A stretch of 60,000 nucleotides of DNA from positions 64,001 to 124,000 of the forward strand of contig RPFO01000819.1 of the NCBI GenBank assembly GCA_009746045.1. Direction: 5' to 3'. This DNA is from Mesostigma viride (lineage: Eukaryota > Streptophyta > Mesostigmatophyceae > Mesostigmatales > Mesostigmataceae). How positions within the stretch are numbered: position 1 is the first letter of the stretch; every line of letters starts with the position of its first letter. Position numbers and translations under genes: made by a program. This document shows positions 10,901-22,900 of the stretch, piece after piece. The notes beneath the pieces were generated by a model. The model was given only the letters and a program-made list of their open reading frames with translations, was not told where the DNA came from and ran no database searches.

Positions 10901-13900
10901 CTGACGGTGTCTCTGGGCGGTGGCCCCCTGGATATCAGCCTTGTGATGTCCAGCACGGGCACCAACACGGATGCCGTCCAGATCACGTCGAGCCTGGGTG
11001 GCTTCCAGATGTCGGGTGTTTCTCAGCCGTCCACCATCAAGCTGACTGCGGATGACGATGGGGATGACCTGACGGTGTCTCTGGGCGGTGGCCCCCTGGA
11101 TATCAGCCTTGTGATGTCCAGCACGGGCACCAACACGGATGCCGTCCAGATCACGTCGAGCCTGGGTGGCTTCCAGATGTCGGGTGTTTCTCAGCCGTCC
11201 ACCATCAAGCTGACTGCGGATGACGATGGGGATGACCTGACGGTGTCTCTGGGCGGTGGCCCCCTGGATATCAGCCTTGTGATGTCCAGCACGGGCACCA
11301 ACACGGATGCCGTCCAGATCACGTCGAGCCTGGGTGGCTTCCAGATGTCGGGTGTTTCTCAGCCGTCCACCATCAAGCTGACTGCGGATGACGATGGGGA
11401 TGACCTGACGGTGTCTCTGGGCGGTGGCCCCCTGGATATCAGCCTTGTGATGTCCAGCACGGGCACCAACACGGATGCCGTCCAGATCACGTCGAGCCTG
11501 GGTGGCTTCCAGATGTCGGGTGTTTCTCAGCCGTCCACCATCAAGCTGACTGCGGATGACGATGGGGATGACCTGACGGTGTCTCTGGGCGGTGGCCCCC
11601 TGGATATCAGCCTTGTGATGTCCAGCACGGGCACCAACACGGATGCCGTCCAGATCACGTCGAGCCTGGGTGGCTTCCAGATGTCGGGTGTTTCTCAGCC
11701 GTCCACCATCAAGCTGACTGCGGATGACGATGGGGATGACCTGACGGTGTCTCTGGGCGGTGGCCCCCTGGATATCAGCCTTGTGATGTCCAGCACGGGC
11801 ACCAACACGGATGCCGTCCAGATCACGTCGAGCCTGGGTGGCTTCCAGATGTCGGGTGTTTCTCAGCCGTCCACCATCAAGCTGACTGCGGATGACGATG
11901 GGGATGACCTGACGGTGTCTCTGGGCGGTGGCCCCCTGGATATCAGCCTTGTGATGTCCAGCACGGGCACCAACACGGATGCCGTCCAGATCACGTCGAG
12001 CCTGGGTGGCTTCCAGATGTCGGGTGTTTCTCAGCCGTCCACCATCAAGCTGACTGCGGATGACGATGGGGATGACCTGACGGTGTCTCTGGGCGGTGGC
12101 CCCCTGGATATCAGCCTTGTGATGTCCAGCACGGGCACCAACACGGATGCCGTCCAGATCACGTCGAGCCTGGGTGGCTTCCAGATGTCGGGTGTTTCTC
12201 AGCCGTCCACCATCAAGCTGACTGCGGATGACGATGGGGATGACCTGACGGTGTCTCTGGGCGGTGGCCCCCTGGATATCAGCCTTGTGATGTCCAGCAC
12301 GGGCACCAACACGGATGCCGTCCAGATCACGTCGAGCCTGGGTGGCTTCCAGATGTCGGGTGTTTCTCAGCCGTCCACCATCAAGCTGACTGCGGATGAC
12401 GATGGGGATGACCTGACGGTGTCTCTGGGCGGTGGCCCCCTGGATATCAGCCTTGTGATGTCCAGCACGGGCACCAACACGGATGCCGTCCAGATCACGT
12501 CGAGCCTGGGTGGCTTCCAGATGTCGGGTGTTTCTCAGCCGTCCACCATCAAGCTGACTGCGGATGACGATGGGGATGACCTGACGGTGTCTCTGGGCGG
12601 TGGCCCCCTGGATATCAGCCTTGTGATGTCCAGCACGGGCACCAACACGGATGCCGTCCAGATCACGTCGAGCCTGGGTGGCTTCCAGATGTCGGGTGTT
12701 TCTCAGCCGTCCACCATCAAGCTGACTGCGGATGACGATGGGGATGACCTGACGGTGTCTCTGGGCGGTGGCCCCCTGGATATCAGCCTTGTGATGTCCA
12801 GCACGGGCACCAACACGGATGCCGTCCAGATCACGTCGAGCCTGGGTGGCTTCCAGATGTCGGGTGTTTCTCAGCCGTCCACCATCAAGCTGACTGCGGA
12901 TGACGATGGGGATGACCTGACGGTGTCTCTGGGCGGTGGCCCCCTGGATATCAGCCTTGTGATGTCCAGCACGGGCACCAACACGGATGCCGTCCAGATC
13001 ACGTCGAGCCTGGGTGGCTTCCAGATGTCGGGTGTTTCTCAGCCGTCCACCATCAAGCTGACTGCGGATGACGATGGGGATGACCTGACGGTGTCTCTGG
13101 GCGGTGGCCCCCTGGATATCAGCCTTGTGATGTCCAGCACGGGCACCAACACGGATGCCGTCCAGATCACGTCGAGCCTGGGTGGCTTCCAGATGTCGGG
13201 TGTTTCTCAGCCGTCCACCATCAAGCTGACTGCGGATGACGATGGGGATGACCTGACGGTGTCTCTGGGCGGTGGCCCCCTGGATATCAGCCTTGTGATG
13301 TCCAGCACGGGCACCAACACGGATGCCGTCCAGATCACGTCGAGCCTGGGTGGCTTCCAGATGTCGGGTGTTTCTCAGCCGTCCACCATCAAGCTGACTG
13401 CGGATGACGATGGGGATGACCTGACGGTGTCTCTGGGCGGTGGCCCCCTGGATATCAGCCTTGTGATGTCCAGCACGGGCACCAACACGGATGCCGTCCA
13501 GATCACGTCGAGCCTGGGTGGCTTCCAGATGTCGGGTGTTTCTCAGCCGTCCACCATCAAGCTGACTGCGGATGACGATGGGGATGACCTGACGGTGTCT
13601 CTGGGCGGTGGCCCCCTGGATATCAGCCTTGTGATGTCCAGCACGGGCACCAACACGGATGCCGTCCAGATCACGTCGAGCCTGGGTGGCTTCCAGATGT
13701 CGGGTGTTTCTCAGCCGTCCACCATCAAGCTGACTGCGGATGACGATGGGGATGACCTGACGGTGTCTCTGGGCGGTGGCCCCCTGGATATCAGCCTTGT
13801 GATGTCCAGCACGGGCACCAACACGGATGCCGTCCAGATCACGTCGAGCCTGGGTGGCTTCCAGATGTCGGGTGTTTCTCAGCCGTCCACCATCAAGCTG

Positions 13901-16900
13901 ACTGCGGATGACGATGGGGATGACCTGACGGTGTCTCTGGGCGGTGGCCCCCTGGATATCAGCCTTGTGATGTCCAGCACGGGCACCAACACGGATGCCG
14001 TCCAGATCACGTCGAGCCTGGGTGGCTTCCAGATGTCGGGTGTTTCTCAGCCGTCCACCATCAAGCTGACTGCGGATGACGATGGGGATGACCTGACGGT
14101 GTCTCTGGGCGGTGGCCCCCTGGATATCAGCCTTGTGATGTCCAGCACGGGCACCAACACGGATGCCGTCCAGATCACGTCGAGCCTGGGTGGCTTCCAG
14201 ATGTCGGGTGTTTCTCAGCCGTCCACCATCAAGCTGACTGCGGATGACGATGGGGATGACCTGACGGTGTCTCTGGGCGGTGGCCCCCTGGATATCAGCC
14301 TTGTGATGTCCAGCACGGGCACCAACACGGATGCCGTCCAGATCACGTCGAGCCTGGGTGGCTTCCAGATGTCGGGTGTTTCTCAGCCGTCCACCATCAA
14401 GCTGACTGCGGATGACGATGGGATGACCTGACGGTGTCTCTGGGCGGTGGCCCCCTGGATATCAGCCTTGTGATGTCCAGCACGGGCACCAACACGGATG
14501 CCGTCCAGATCACGTCGAGCCTGGGTGGCTTCCAGATGTCGGGTGTTTCTCAGCCGTCCACCATCAAGCTGACTGCGGATGACGATGGGATGACCTGACG
14601 GTGTCTCTGGGCGGTGGCCCCCTGGATATCAGCCTTGTGATGTCCAGCACGGGCACCAACACGGATGCCGTCCAGATCACGTCGAGCCTGGGTGGCTTCC
14701 AGATGTCGGGTGTTTCTCAGCCGTCCACCATCAAGCTGACTGCGGATGACGATGGGGATGACCTGACGGTGTCTCTGGGCGGTGGCCCCCTGGATATCAG
14801 CCTTGTGATGTCCAGCACGGGCACCAACACGGATGCCGTCCAGATCACGTCGAGCCTGGGTGGCTTCCAGATGTCGGGTGTTTCTCAGCCGTCCACCATC
14901 AAGCTGACTGCGGATGACGATGGGGATGACCTGACGGTGTCTCTGGGCGGTGGCCCCCTGGATATCAGCCTTGTGATGTCCAGCACGGGCACCAACACGG
15001 ATGCCGTCCAGATCACGTCGAGCCTGGGTGGCTTCCAGATGTCGGGTGTTTCTCAGCCGTCCACCATCAAGCTGACTGCGGATGACGATGGGGATGACCT
15101 GACGGTGTCTCTGGGCGGTGGCCCCCTGGATATCAGCCTTGTGATGTCCAGCACGGGCACCAACACGGATGCCGTCCAGATCACGTCGAGCCTGGGTGGC
15201 TTCCAGATGTCGGGTGTTTCTCAGCCGTCCACCATCAAGCTGACTGCGGATGACGATGGGGATGACCTGACGGTGTCTCTGGGCGGTGGCCCCCTGGATA
15301 TCAGCCTTGTGATGTCCAGCACGGGCACCAACACGGATGCCGTCCAGATCACGTCGAGCCTGGGTGGCTTCCAGATGTCGGGTGTTTCTCAGCCGTCCAC
15401 CATCAAGCTGACTGCGGATGACGATGGGGATGACCTGACGGTGTCTCTGGGCGGTGGCCCCCTGGATATCAGCCTTGTGATGTCCAGCACGGGCACCAAC
15501 ACGGATGCCGTCCAGATCACGTCGAGCCTGGGTGGCTTCCAGATGTCGGGTGTTTCTCAGCCGTCCACCATCAAGCTGACTGCGGATGACGATGGGATGA
15601 CCTGACGGTGTCTCTGGGCGGTGGCCCCCTGGATATCAGCCTTGTGATGTCCAGCACGGGCACCAACACGGATGCCGTCCAGATCACGTCGAGCCTGGGT
15701 GGCTTCCAGATGTCGGGTGTTTCTCAGCCGTCCACCATCAAGCTGACTGCGGATGACGATGGGGATGACCTGACGGTGTCTCTGGGCGGTGGCCCCCTGG
15801 ATATCAGCCTTGTGATGTCCAGCACGGGCACCAACACGGATGCCGTCCAGATCACGTCGAGCCTGGGTGGCTTCCAGATGTCGGGTGTTTCTCAGCCGTC
15901 CACCATCAAGCTGACTGCGGATGACGATGGGATGACCTGACGGTGTCTCTGGGCGGTGGCCCCCTGGATATCAGCCTTGTGATGTCCAGCACGGGCACCA
16001 ACACGGATGCCGTCCAGATCACGTCGAGCCTGGGTGGCTTCCAGATGTCGGGTGTTTCTCAGCCGTCCACCATCAAGCTGACTGCGGATGACGATGGGGA
16101 TGACCTGACGGTGTCTCTGGGCGGTGGCCCCCTGGATATCAGCCTTGTGATGTCCAGCACGGGCACCAACACGGATGCCGTCCAGATCACGTCGAGCCTG
16201 GGTGGCTTCCAGATGTCGGGTGTTTCTCAGCCGTCCACCATCAAGCTGACTGCGGATGACGATGGGGATGACCTGACGGTGTCTCTGGGCGGTGGCCCCC
16301 TGGATATCAGCCTTGTGATGTCCAGCACGGGCACCAACACGGATGCCGTCCAGATCACGTCGAGCCTGGGTGGCTTCCAGATGTCGGGTGTTTCTCAGCC
16401 GTCCACCATCAAGCTGACTGCGGATGACGATGGGGATGACCTGACGGTGTCTCTGGGCGGTGGCCCCCTGGATATCAGCCTTGTGATGTCCAGCACGGGC
16501 ACCAACACGGATGCCGTCCAGATCACGTCGAGCCTGGGTGGCTTCCAGATGTCGGGTGTTTCTCAGCCGTCCACCATCAAGCTGACTGCGGATGACGATG
16601 GGGATGACCTGACGGTGTCTCTGGGCGGTGGCCCCCTGGATATCAGCCTTGTGATGTCCAGCACGGGCACCAACACGGATGCCGTCCAGATCACGTCGAG
16701 CCTGGGTGGCTTCCAGATGTCGGGTGTTTCTCAGCCGTCCACCATCAAGCTGACTGCGGATGACGATGGGGATGACCTGACGGTGTCTCTGGGCGGTGGC
16801 CCCCTGGATATCAGCCTTGTGATGTCCAGCACGGGCACCAACACGGATGCCGTCCAGATCACGTCGAGCCTGGGTGGCTTCCAGATGTCGGGTGTTTCTC

Positions 16901-19900
16901 AGCCGTCCACCATCAAGCTGACTGCGGATGACGATGGGGATGACCTGACGGTGTCTCTGGGCGGTGGCCCCCTGGATATCAGCCTTGTGATGTCCAGCAC
17001 GGGCACCAACACGGATGCCGTCCAGATCACGTCGAGCCTGGGTGGCTTCCAGATGTCGGGTGTTTCTCAGCCGTCCACCATCAAGCTGACTGCGGATGAC
17101 GATGGGGATGACCTGACGGTGTCTCTGGGCGGTGGCCCCCTGGATATCAGCCTTGTGATGTCCAGCACGGGCACCAACACGGATGCCGTCCAGATCACGT
17201 CGAGCCTGGGTGGCTTCCAGATGTCGGGTGTTTCTCAGCCGTCCACCATCAAGCTGACTGCGGATGACGATGGGGATGACCTGACGGTGTCTCTGGGCGG
17301 TGGCCCCCTGGATATCAGCCTTGTGATGTCCAGCACGGGCACCAACACGGATGCCGTCCAGATCACGTCGAGCCTGGGTGGCTTCCAGATGTCGGGTGTT
17401 TCTCAGCCGTCCACCATCAAGCTGACTGCGGATGACGATGGGGATGACCTGACGGTGTCTCTGGGCGGTGGCCCCCTGGATATCAGCCTTGTGATGTCCA
17501 GCACGGGCACCAACACGGATGCCGTCCAGATCACGTCGAGCCTGGGTGGCTTCCAGATGTCGGGTGTTTCTCAGCCGTCCACCATCAAGCTGACTGCGGA
17601 TGACGATGGGGATGACCTGACGGTGTCTCTGGGCGGTGGCCCCCTGGATATCAGCCTTGTGATGTCCAGCACGGGCACCAACACGGATGCCGTCCAGATC
17701 ACGTCGAGCCTGGGTGGCTTCCAGATGTCGGGTGTTTCTCAGCCGTCCACCATCAAGCTGACTGCGGATGACGATGGGGATGACCTGACGGTGTCTCTGG
17801 GCGGTGGCCCCCTGGATATCAGCCTTGTGATGTCCAGCACGGGCACCAACACGGATGCCGTCCAGATCACGTCGAGCCTGGGTGGCTTCCAGATGTCGGG
17901 TGTTTCTCAGCCGTCCACCATCAAGCTGACTGCGGATGACGATGGGGATGACCTGACGGTGTCTCTGGGCGGTGGCCCCCTGGATATCAGCCTTGTGATG
18001 TCCAGCACGGGCACCAACACGGATGCCGTCCAGATCACGTCGAGCCTGGGTGGCTTCCAGATGTCGGGTGTTTCTCAGCCGTCCACCATCAAGCTGACTG
18101 CGGATGACGATGGGGATGACCTGACGGTGTCTCTGGGCGGTGGCCCCCTGGATATCAGCCTTGTGATGTCCAGCACGGGCACCAACACGGATGCCGTCCA
18201 GATCACGTCGAGCCTGGGTGGCTTCCAGATGTCGGGTGTTTCTCAGCCGTCCACCATCAAGCTGACTGCGGATGACGATGGGGATGACCTGACGGTGTCT
18301 CTGGGCGGTGGCCCCCTGGATATCAGCCTTGTGATGTCCAGCACGGGCACCAACACGGATGCCGTCCAGATCACGTCGAGCCTGGGTGGCTTCCAGATGT
18401 CGGGTGTTTCTCAGCCGTCCACCATCAAGCTGACTGCGGATGACGATGGGGATGACCTGACGGTGTCTCTGGGCGGTGGCCCCCTGGATATCAGCCTTGT
18501 GATGTCCAGCACGGGCACCAACACGGATGCCGTCCAGATCACGTCGAGCCTGGGTGGCTTCCAGATGTCGGGTGTTTCTCAGCCGTCCACCATCAAGCTG
18601 ACTGCGGATGACGATGGGGATGACCTGACGGTGTCTCTGGGCGGTGGCCCCCTGGATATCAGCCTTGTGATGTCCAGCACGGGCACCAACACGGATGCCG
18701 TCCAGATCACGTCGAGCCTGGGTGGCTTCCAGATGTCGGGTGTTTCTCAGCCGTCCACCATCAAGCTGACTGCGGATGACGATGGGGATGACCTGACGGT
18801 GTCTCTGGGCGGTGGCCCCCTGGATATCAGCCTTGTGATGTCCAGCACGGGCACCAACACGGATGCCGTCCAGATCACGTCGAGCCTGGGTGGCTTCCAG
18901 ATGTCGGGTGTTTCTCAGCCGTCCACCATCAAGCTGACTGCGGATGACGATGGGATGACCTGACGGTGTCTCTGGGCGGTGGCCCCCTGGATATCAGCCT
19001 TGTGATGTCCAGCACGGGCACCAACACGGATGCCGTCCAGATCACGTCGAGCCTGGGTGGCTTCCAGATGTCGGGTGTTTCTCAGCCGTCCACCATCAAG
19101 CTGACTGCGGATGACGATGGGGATGACCTGACGGTGTCTCTGGGCGGTGGCCCCCTGGATATCAGCCTTGTGATGTCCAGCACGGGCACCAACACGGATG
19201 CCGTCCAGATCACGTCGAGCCTGGGTGGCTTCCAGATGTCGGGTGTTTCTCAGCCGTCCACCATCAAGCTGACTGCGGATGACGATGGGGATGACCTGAC
19301 GGTGTCTCTGGGCGGTGGCCCCCTGGATATCAGCCTTGTGATGTCCAGCACGGGCACCAACACGGATGCCGTCCAGATCACGTCGAGCCTGGGTGGCTTC
19401 CAGATGTCGGGTGTTTCTCAGCCGTCCACCATCAAGCTGACTGCGGATGACGATGGGGATGACCTGACGGTGTCTCTGGGCGGTGGCCCTCTGGATATCA
19501 GCCTTGTGATGTCCAGCACAGGTACCAACACAGATGCGGTCAAGATCACGTCGAGCCTGGGTGGCTTCCAGATGTCAGGTGTTTCACAGCCGTCCACGAT
19601 CAAGCTGACTGCGAATGATGACGGGGATGACTTGACGGTGTCGCTGGGCGGTGGCCCCCTGGATATCAGCCTTGTGATGTCCAGCACCGGCACTAACACG
19701 GATGCGATCAAGATCACGTCGAGCCTGGGTGGCTTTCAGATGTCGGGTGTTTCTCAGCCGTCCACCATCAAGCTGACTGCTGACGATGATGACCTGACGG
19801 TGTCTTGCGGTGGCCCTGGATATCAGCCTTGGATGTCCAGCAGGCACCAACACGGATGCCGTCCAGATCACGTCGAGCCGGGTGTGCTTCCAGATGTCGG

Positions 19901-22900
19901 GTGTTTCTCAGCCGTCCACCATCAAGCTGACTGCGGATGACGATGGGGATGACCTGACGGTGTCCTGGGCGGCCCCTGGATATCAGCCTTGTGATGTCCA
20001 GCACCGGCACTAACACGGATGCGATCAAGATCACGTCGAGCCTGGGTGGCTTTCAGATGTCGGGTGTTTCTCAGCCATCCACCATCAAGCTGACTGCTGA
20101 CGGCTCTGCTGATGACCTGACGGTGGCGTTGATGGGTGCCCAGGACGCCAGCTTGGTCTTGTCGAGTGCAGGCACGAACACAGACGCCCTGCAGGTGACT
20201 GCCAGCGGTGGTGGTTTCCAGATCTCGGGTGTTTCCCAGCCATCCACCATCAAGTTGACTGCTGACGGTGCTGCTGATGACCTGACGGTGTCTTTGTTAG
20301 GTACGCTGGATGTCAGCCTTGTGTTGTCAAGCGCGGGCACCAACACGGATGCCCTGCAGGTGACTGCCAGCGGTGGTGGTTTCCAGATGTCTGGTGTTTC
20401 TCAGCCTTCCACCATCAAGCTGACTGCCGATGGTGCTGCTGATGACCTGACAGTATCTTTGTTAGGTACGCTGGATGTCAGCCTTGTGTTGTCAAGCGCG
20501 GGCACCAACACTGATGCCCTGCAGGTGACTGCCAGTGGTGGTGGTTTCCAGATGTCGGGTGTTTCTCAGCCATCCACCATCAAGCTGACTGCCGATGGTG
20601 CTGCTGATGACCTGATGGTGGCGTTGCTAGGTGCCCAGGACGCCAGCTTGGTCTTGTCCAGTGCAGGCACCAACACGGATGCCCTGCAGGTGACTGCCAG
20701 CGGTGGTGGTTTCCAGATGTCGGCTGTTTCTCAGCCCTCCACCATCAAGCTGACCGCGAATGACGGTGGGGATGACCTGACGGTGGCCTTGAATGGCGGC
20801 CCCTTGGATATTAGCCTTGTGATGTCCAGCACCGGCACCAACACGGATGCCATCCAGATCACTTCGAGCCTGGGTGGTATCCAGATGTCGGGTGTTTCTC
20901 AGCCATCCACCATCAAGCTGACTGCTGACGGTTCTGCTGATGACCTGACGGTGGCGTTGATGGGTGCCCAGGACGCCAGCTTGGTCTTGTCCAGTGCAGG
21001 CACGAACACGGATGCCCTGCAGGTGACTGCCAGCGGTGGTGGTTTCCAGATGTCGGGTGTTTCTCAGCCATCCACCATCAAGCTAACTGCTGACGGCTCT
21101 GCTGATGACCTGACGGTGGCCTTGATGGGTGCCCAGGACGCCAGCTTGGTCTTGTCGAGTGCAGGCACGAACACGGATGCCCTGCAGGTGACTGCCAGCG
21201 GTGGTGGCTTCCAGATCTCGGGTGTTTCTCAGCCATCCACCATCAAGTTGACTGCCGACGGTGCTGCTGATGACCTGACGGTGTCTTTGTTAGGTACGCT
21301 GGATGTCAGCCTTGTGTTGTCGAGCGCGGGCACCAACACGGATGCCCTGCAGGTGACTGCCAGTGGTGGTGGTTTCCAGATGTCGGCTGTTTCTCAGCCC
21401 TCCACCATCAAGCTGACCGCGAATGACGGTGGGGATGACCTGACAGTGGCCTTGAATGGCGGCCCCTTGGATATTAGCCTTGTGATTTCCAGCACCGGCA
21501 CCAACACGGATGCCATCCAGATCACTTCGAGCCTGGGTGGTATCCAGATGTCGGGTGTTTCGCAGGCCTCCACCATCAAGCTGACTGCTGACGGTTCTGC
21601 TGATGACCTGACGGTGGCGTTGATGGGTGCCCAGGACGCCAGCTTGGTCTTGTCCAGTGCAGGCACCAACACGGATGCCCTGCAGGTGACTGCCAGCGGT
21701 GGTGGTTTCCAGATGTCGGGTGTTTCTCAGCCATCCACCATCAAGTTGACTGCTGACGGCTCTGCTGATGACCTGACGGTGGCCTTGATGGGTGCCCAGG
21801 ACGCCAGCTTGGTCTTGTCGAGTGCAGGCACGAACACGGATGCCCTGCAGGTGACTGCCAGCGGTGGTGGCTTCCAGATCTCGGGTGTTTCTCAGCCATC
21901 CACCATCAAGTTGACTGCCGACGGTGCTGCTGATGACCTGACGGTGTCTTTGTTAGGTACGCTGGATGTCAGCCTTGTGTTGTCAAGCGCGGGCACCAAC
22001 ACGGATGCCCTGCAGGTGACTGCCAGCGGTGGTGGTTTCCAGATGTCGGGTGTTTCTCAGCCATCCACCATCAAGCTGACTGCCGATGGTGCTGCTGATG
22101 ACCTGACAGTATCTTTGTTAGGTACGCTGGATGTCAGCCTTGTGTTGTCAAGCGCGGGCACCAACACTGATGCCCTGCAGGTGACTGCCAGTGGTGGTGG
22201 TTTCCAGATGTCGGGTGTTTCTCAGCCATCCACCATTAAGCTGACTGCCGATGGTGCTGCTGATGACCTGATGGTGGCGTTGCTAGGTGCCCAGGACGCC
22301 AGCTTGGTCTTGTCCAGTGCAGGCACCAACACGGATGCCCTGCAGGTGACTGCCAGCGGTGGTGGTTTCCAGATGTCGGCTGTTTCTCAGCCCTCCACCA
22401 TCAAGCTGACCGCGAATGACGGTGGGGATGACCTGACGGTGGCCTTGAATGGCGGCCCCTTGGATATTAGCCTTGTGATGTCCAGCACCGGCACCAACAC
22501 GGATGCCATCCAGATCACTTCGAGCCTGGGTGGTATCCAGATGTCGGGTGTTTCTCAGCCATCCACCATCAAGCTGACTGCTGACGGCTCGGCTGATGAC
22601 CTGACGGTGGCGTTGATGGGTGCCCAGGACGCCAGCTTGGTCTTGTCCAGTGCAGGCACCAACACGGATGCCCTGCAGGTGACTGCCAGCGGTGGTGGTT
22701 TCCAGATCTCGGGTGTTTCTCAGCCATCCACCATCAAGTTGACTGCCGACGGTGCTGCTGATGACCTGACGGTGTCTTTGTTAGGTACGCTGGATGTCAG
22801 CCTTGTGTTGTCAAGCGCGGGCACCAACACGGATGCCCTGCAGGTGACTGCCAGCGGTGGTGGTTTCCAGATGTCGGGTGTTTCCCAGCCTTCCACCGTC

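Noticed and set aside
5200-19780. Non-coding satellite or centromeric DNA
   Set aside because: Unit lengths are codon multiples (168/165/192/153 bp), flanking blocks keep the frame over tens of kb with diverged bases, and the array is fused to unique coding domains.
5706-19940. Separate genes beginning at GTG or ATG in the central array (5,706, 6,373, 7,380, 8,555, 14,601, 15,608, 15,943, 18,966)
   Set aside because: These starts are internal codons of an identical repeat, exposed by one-base losses; no promoter or leader precedes them.
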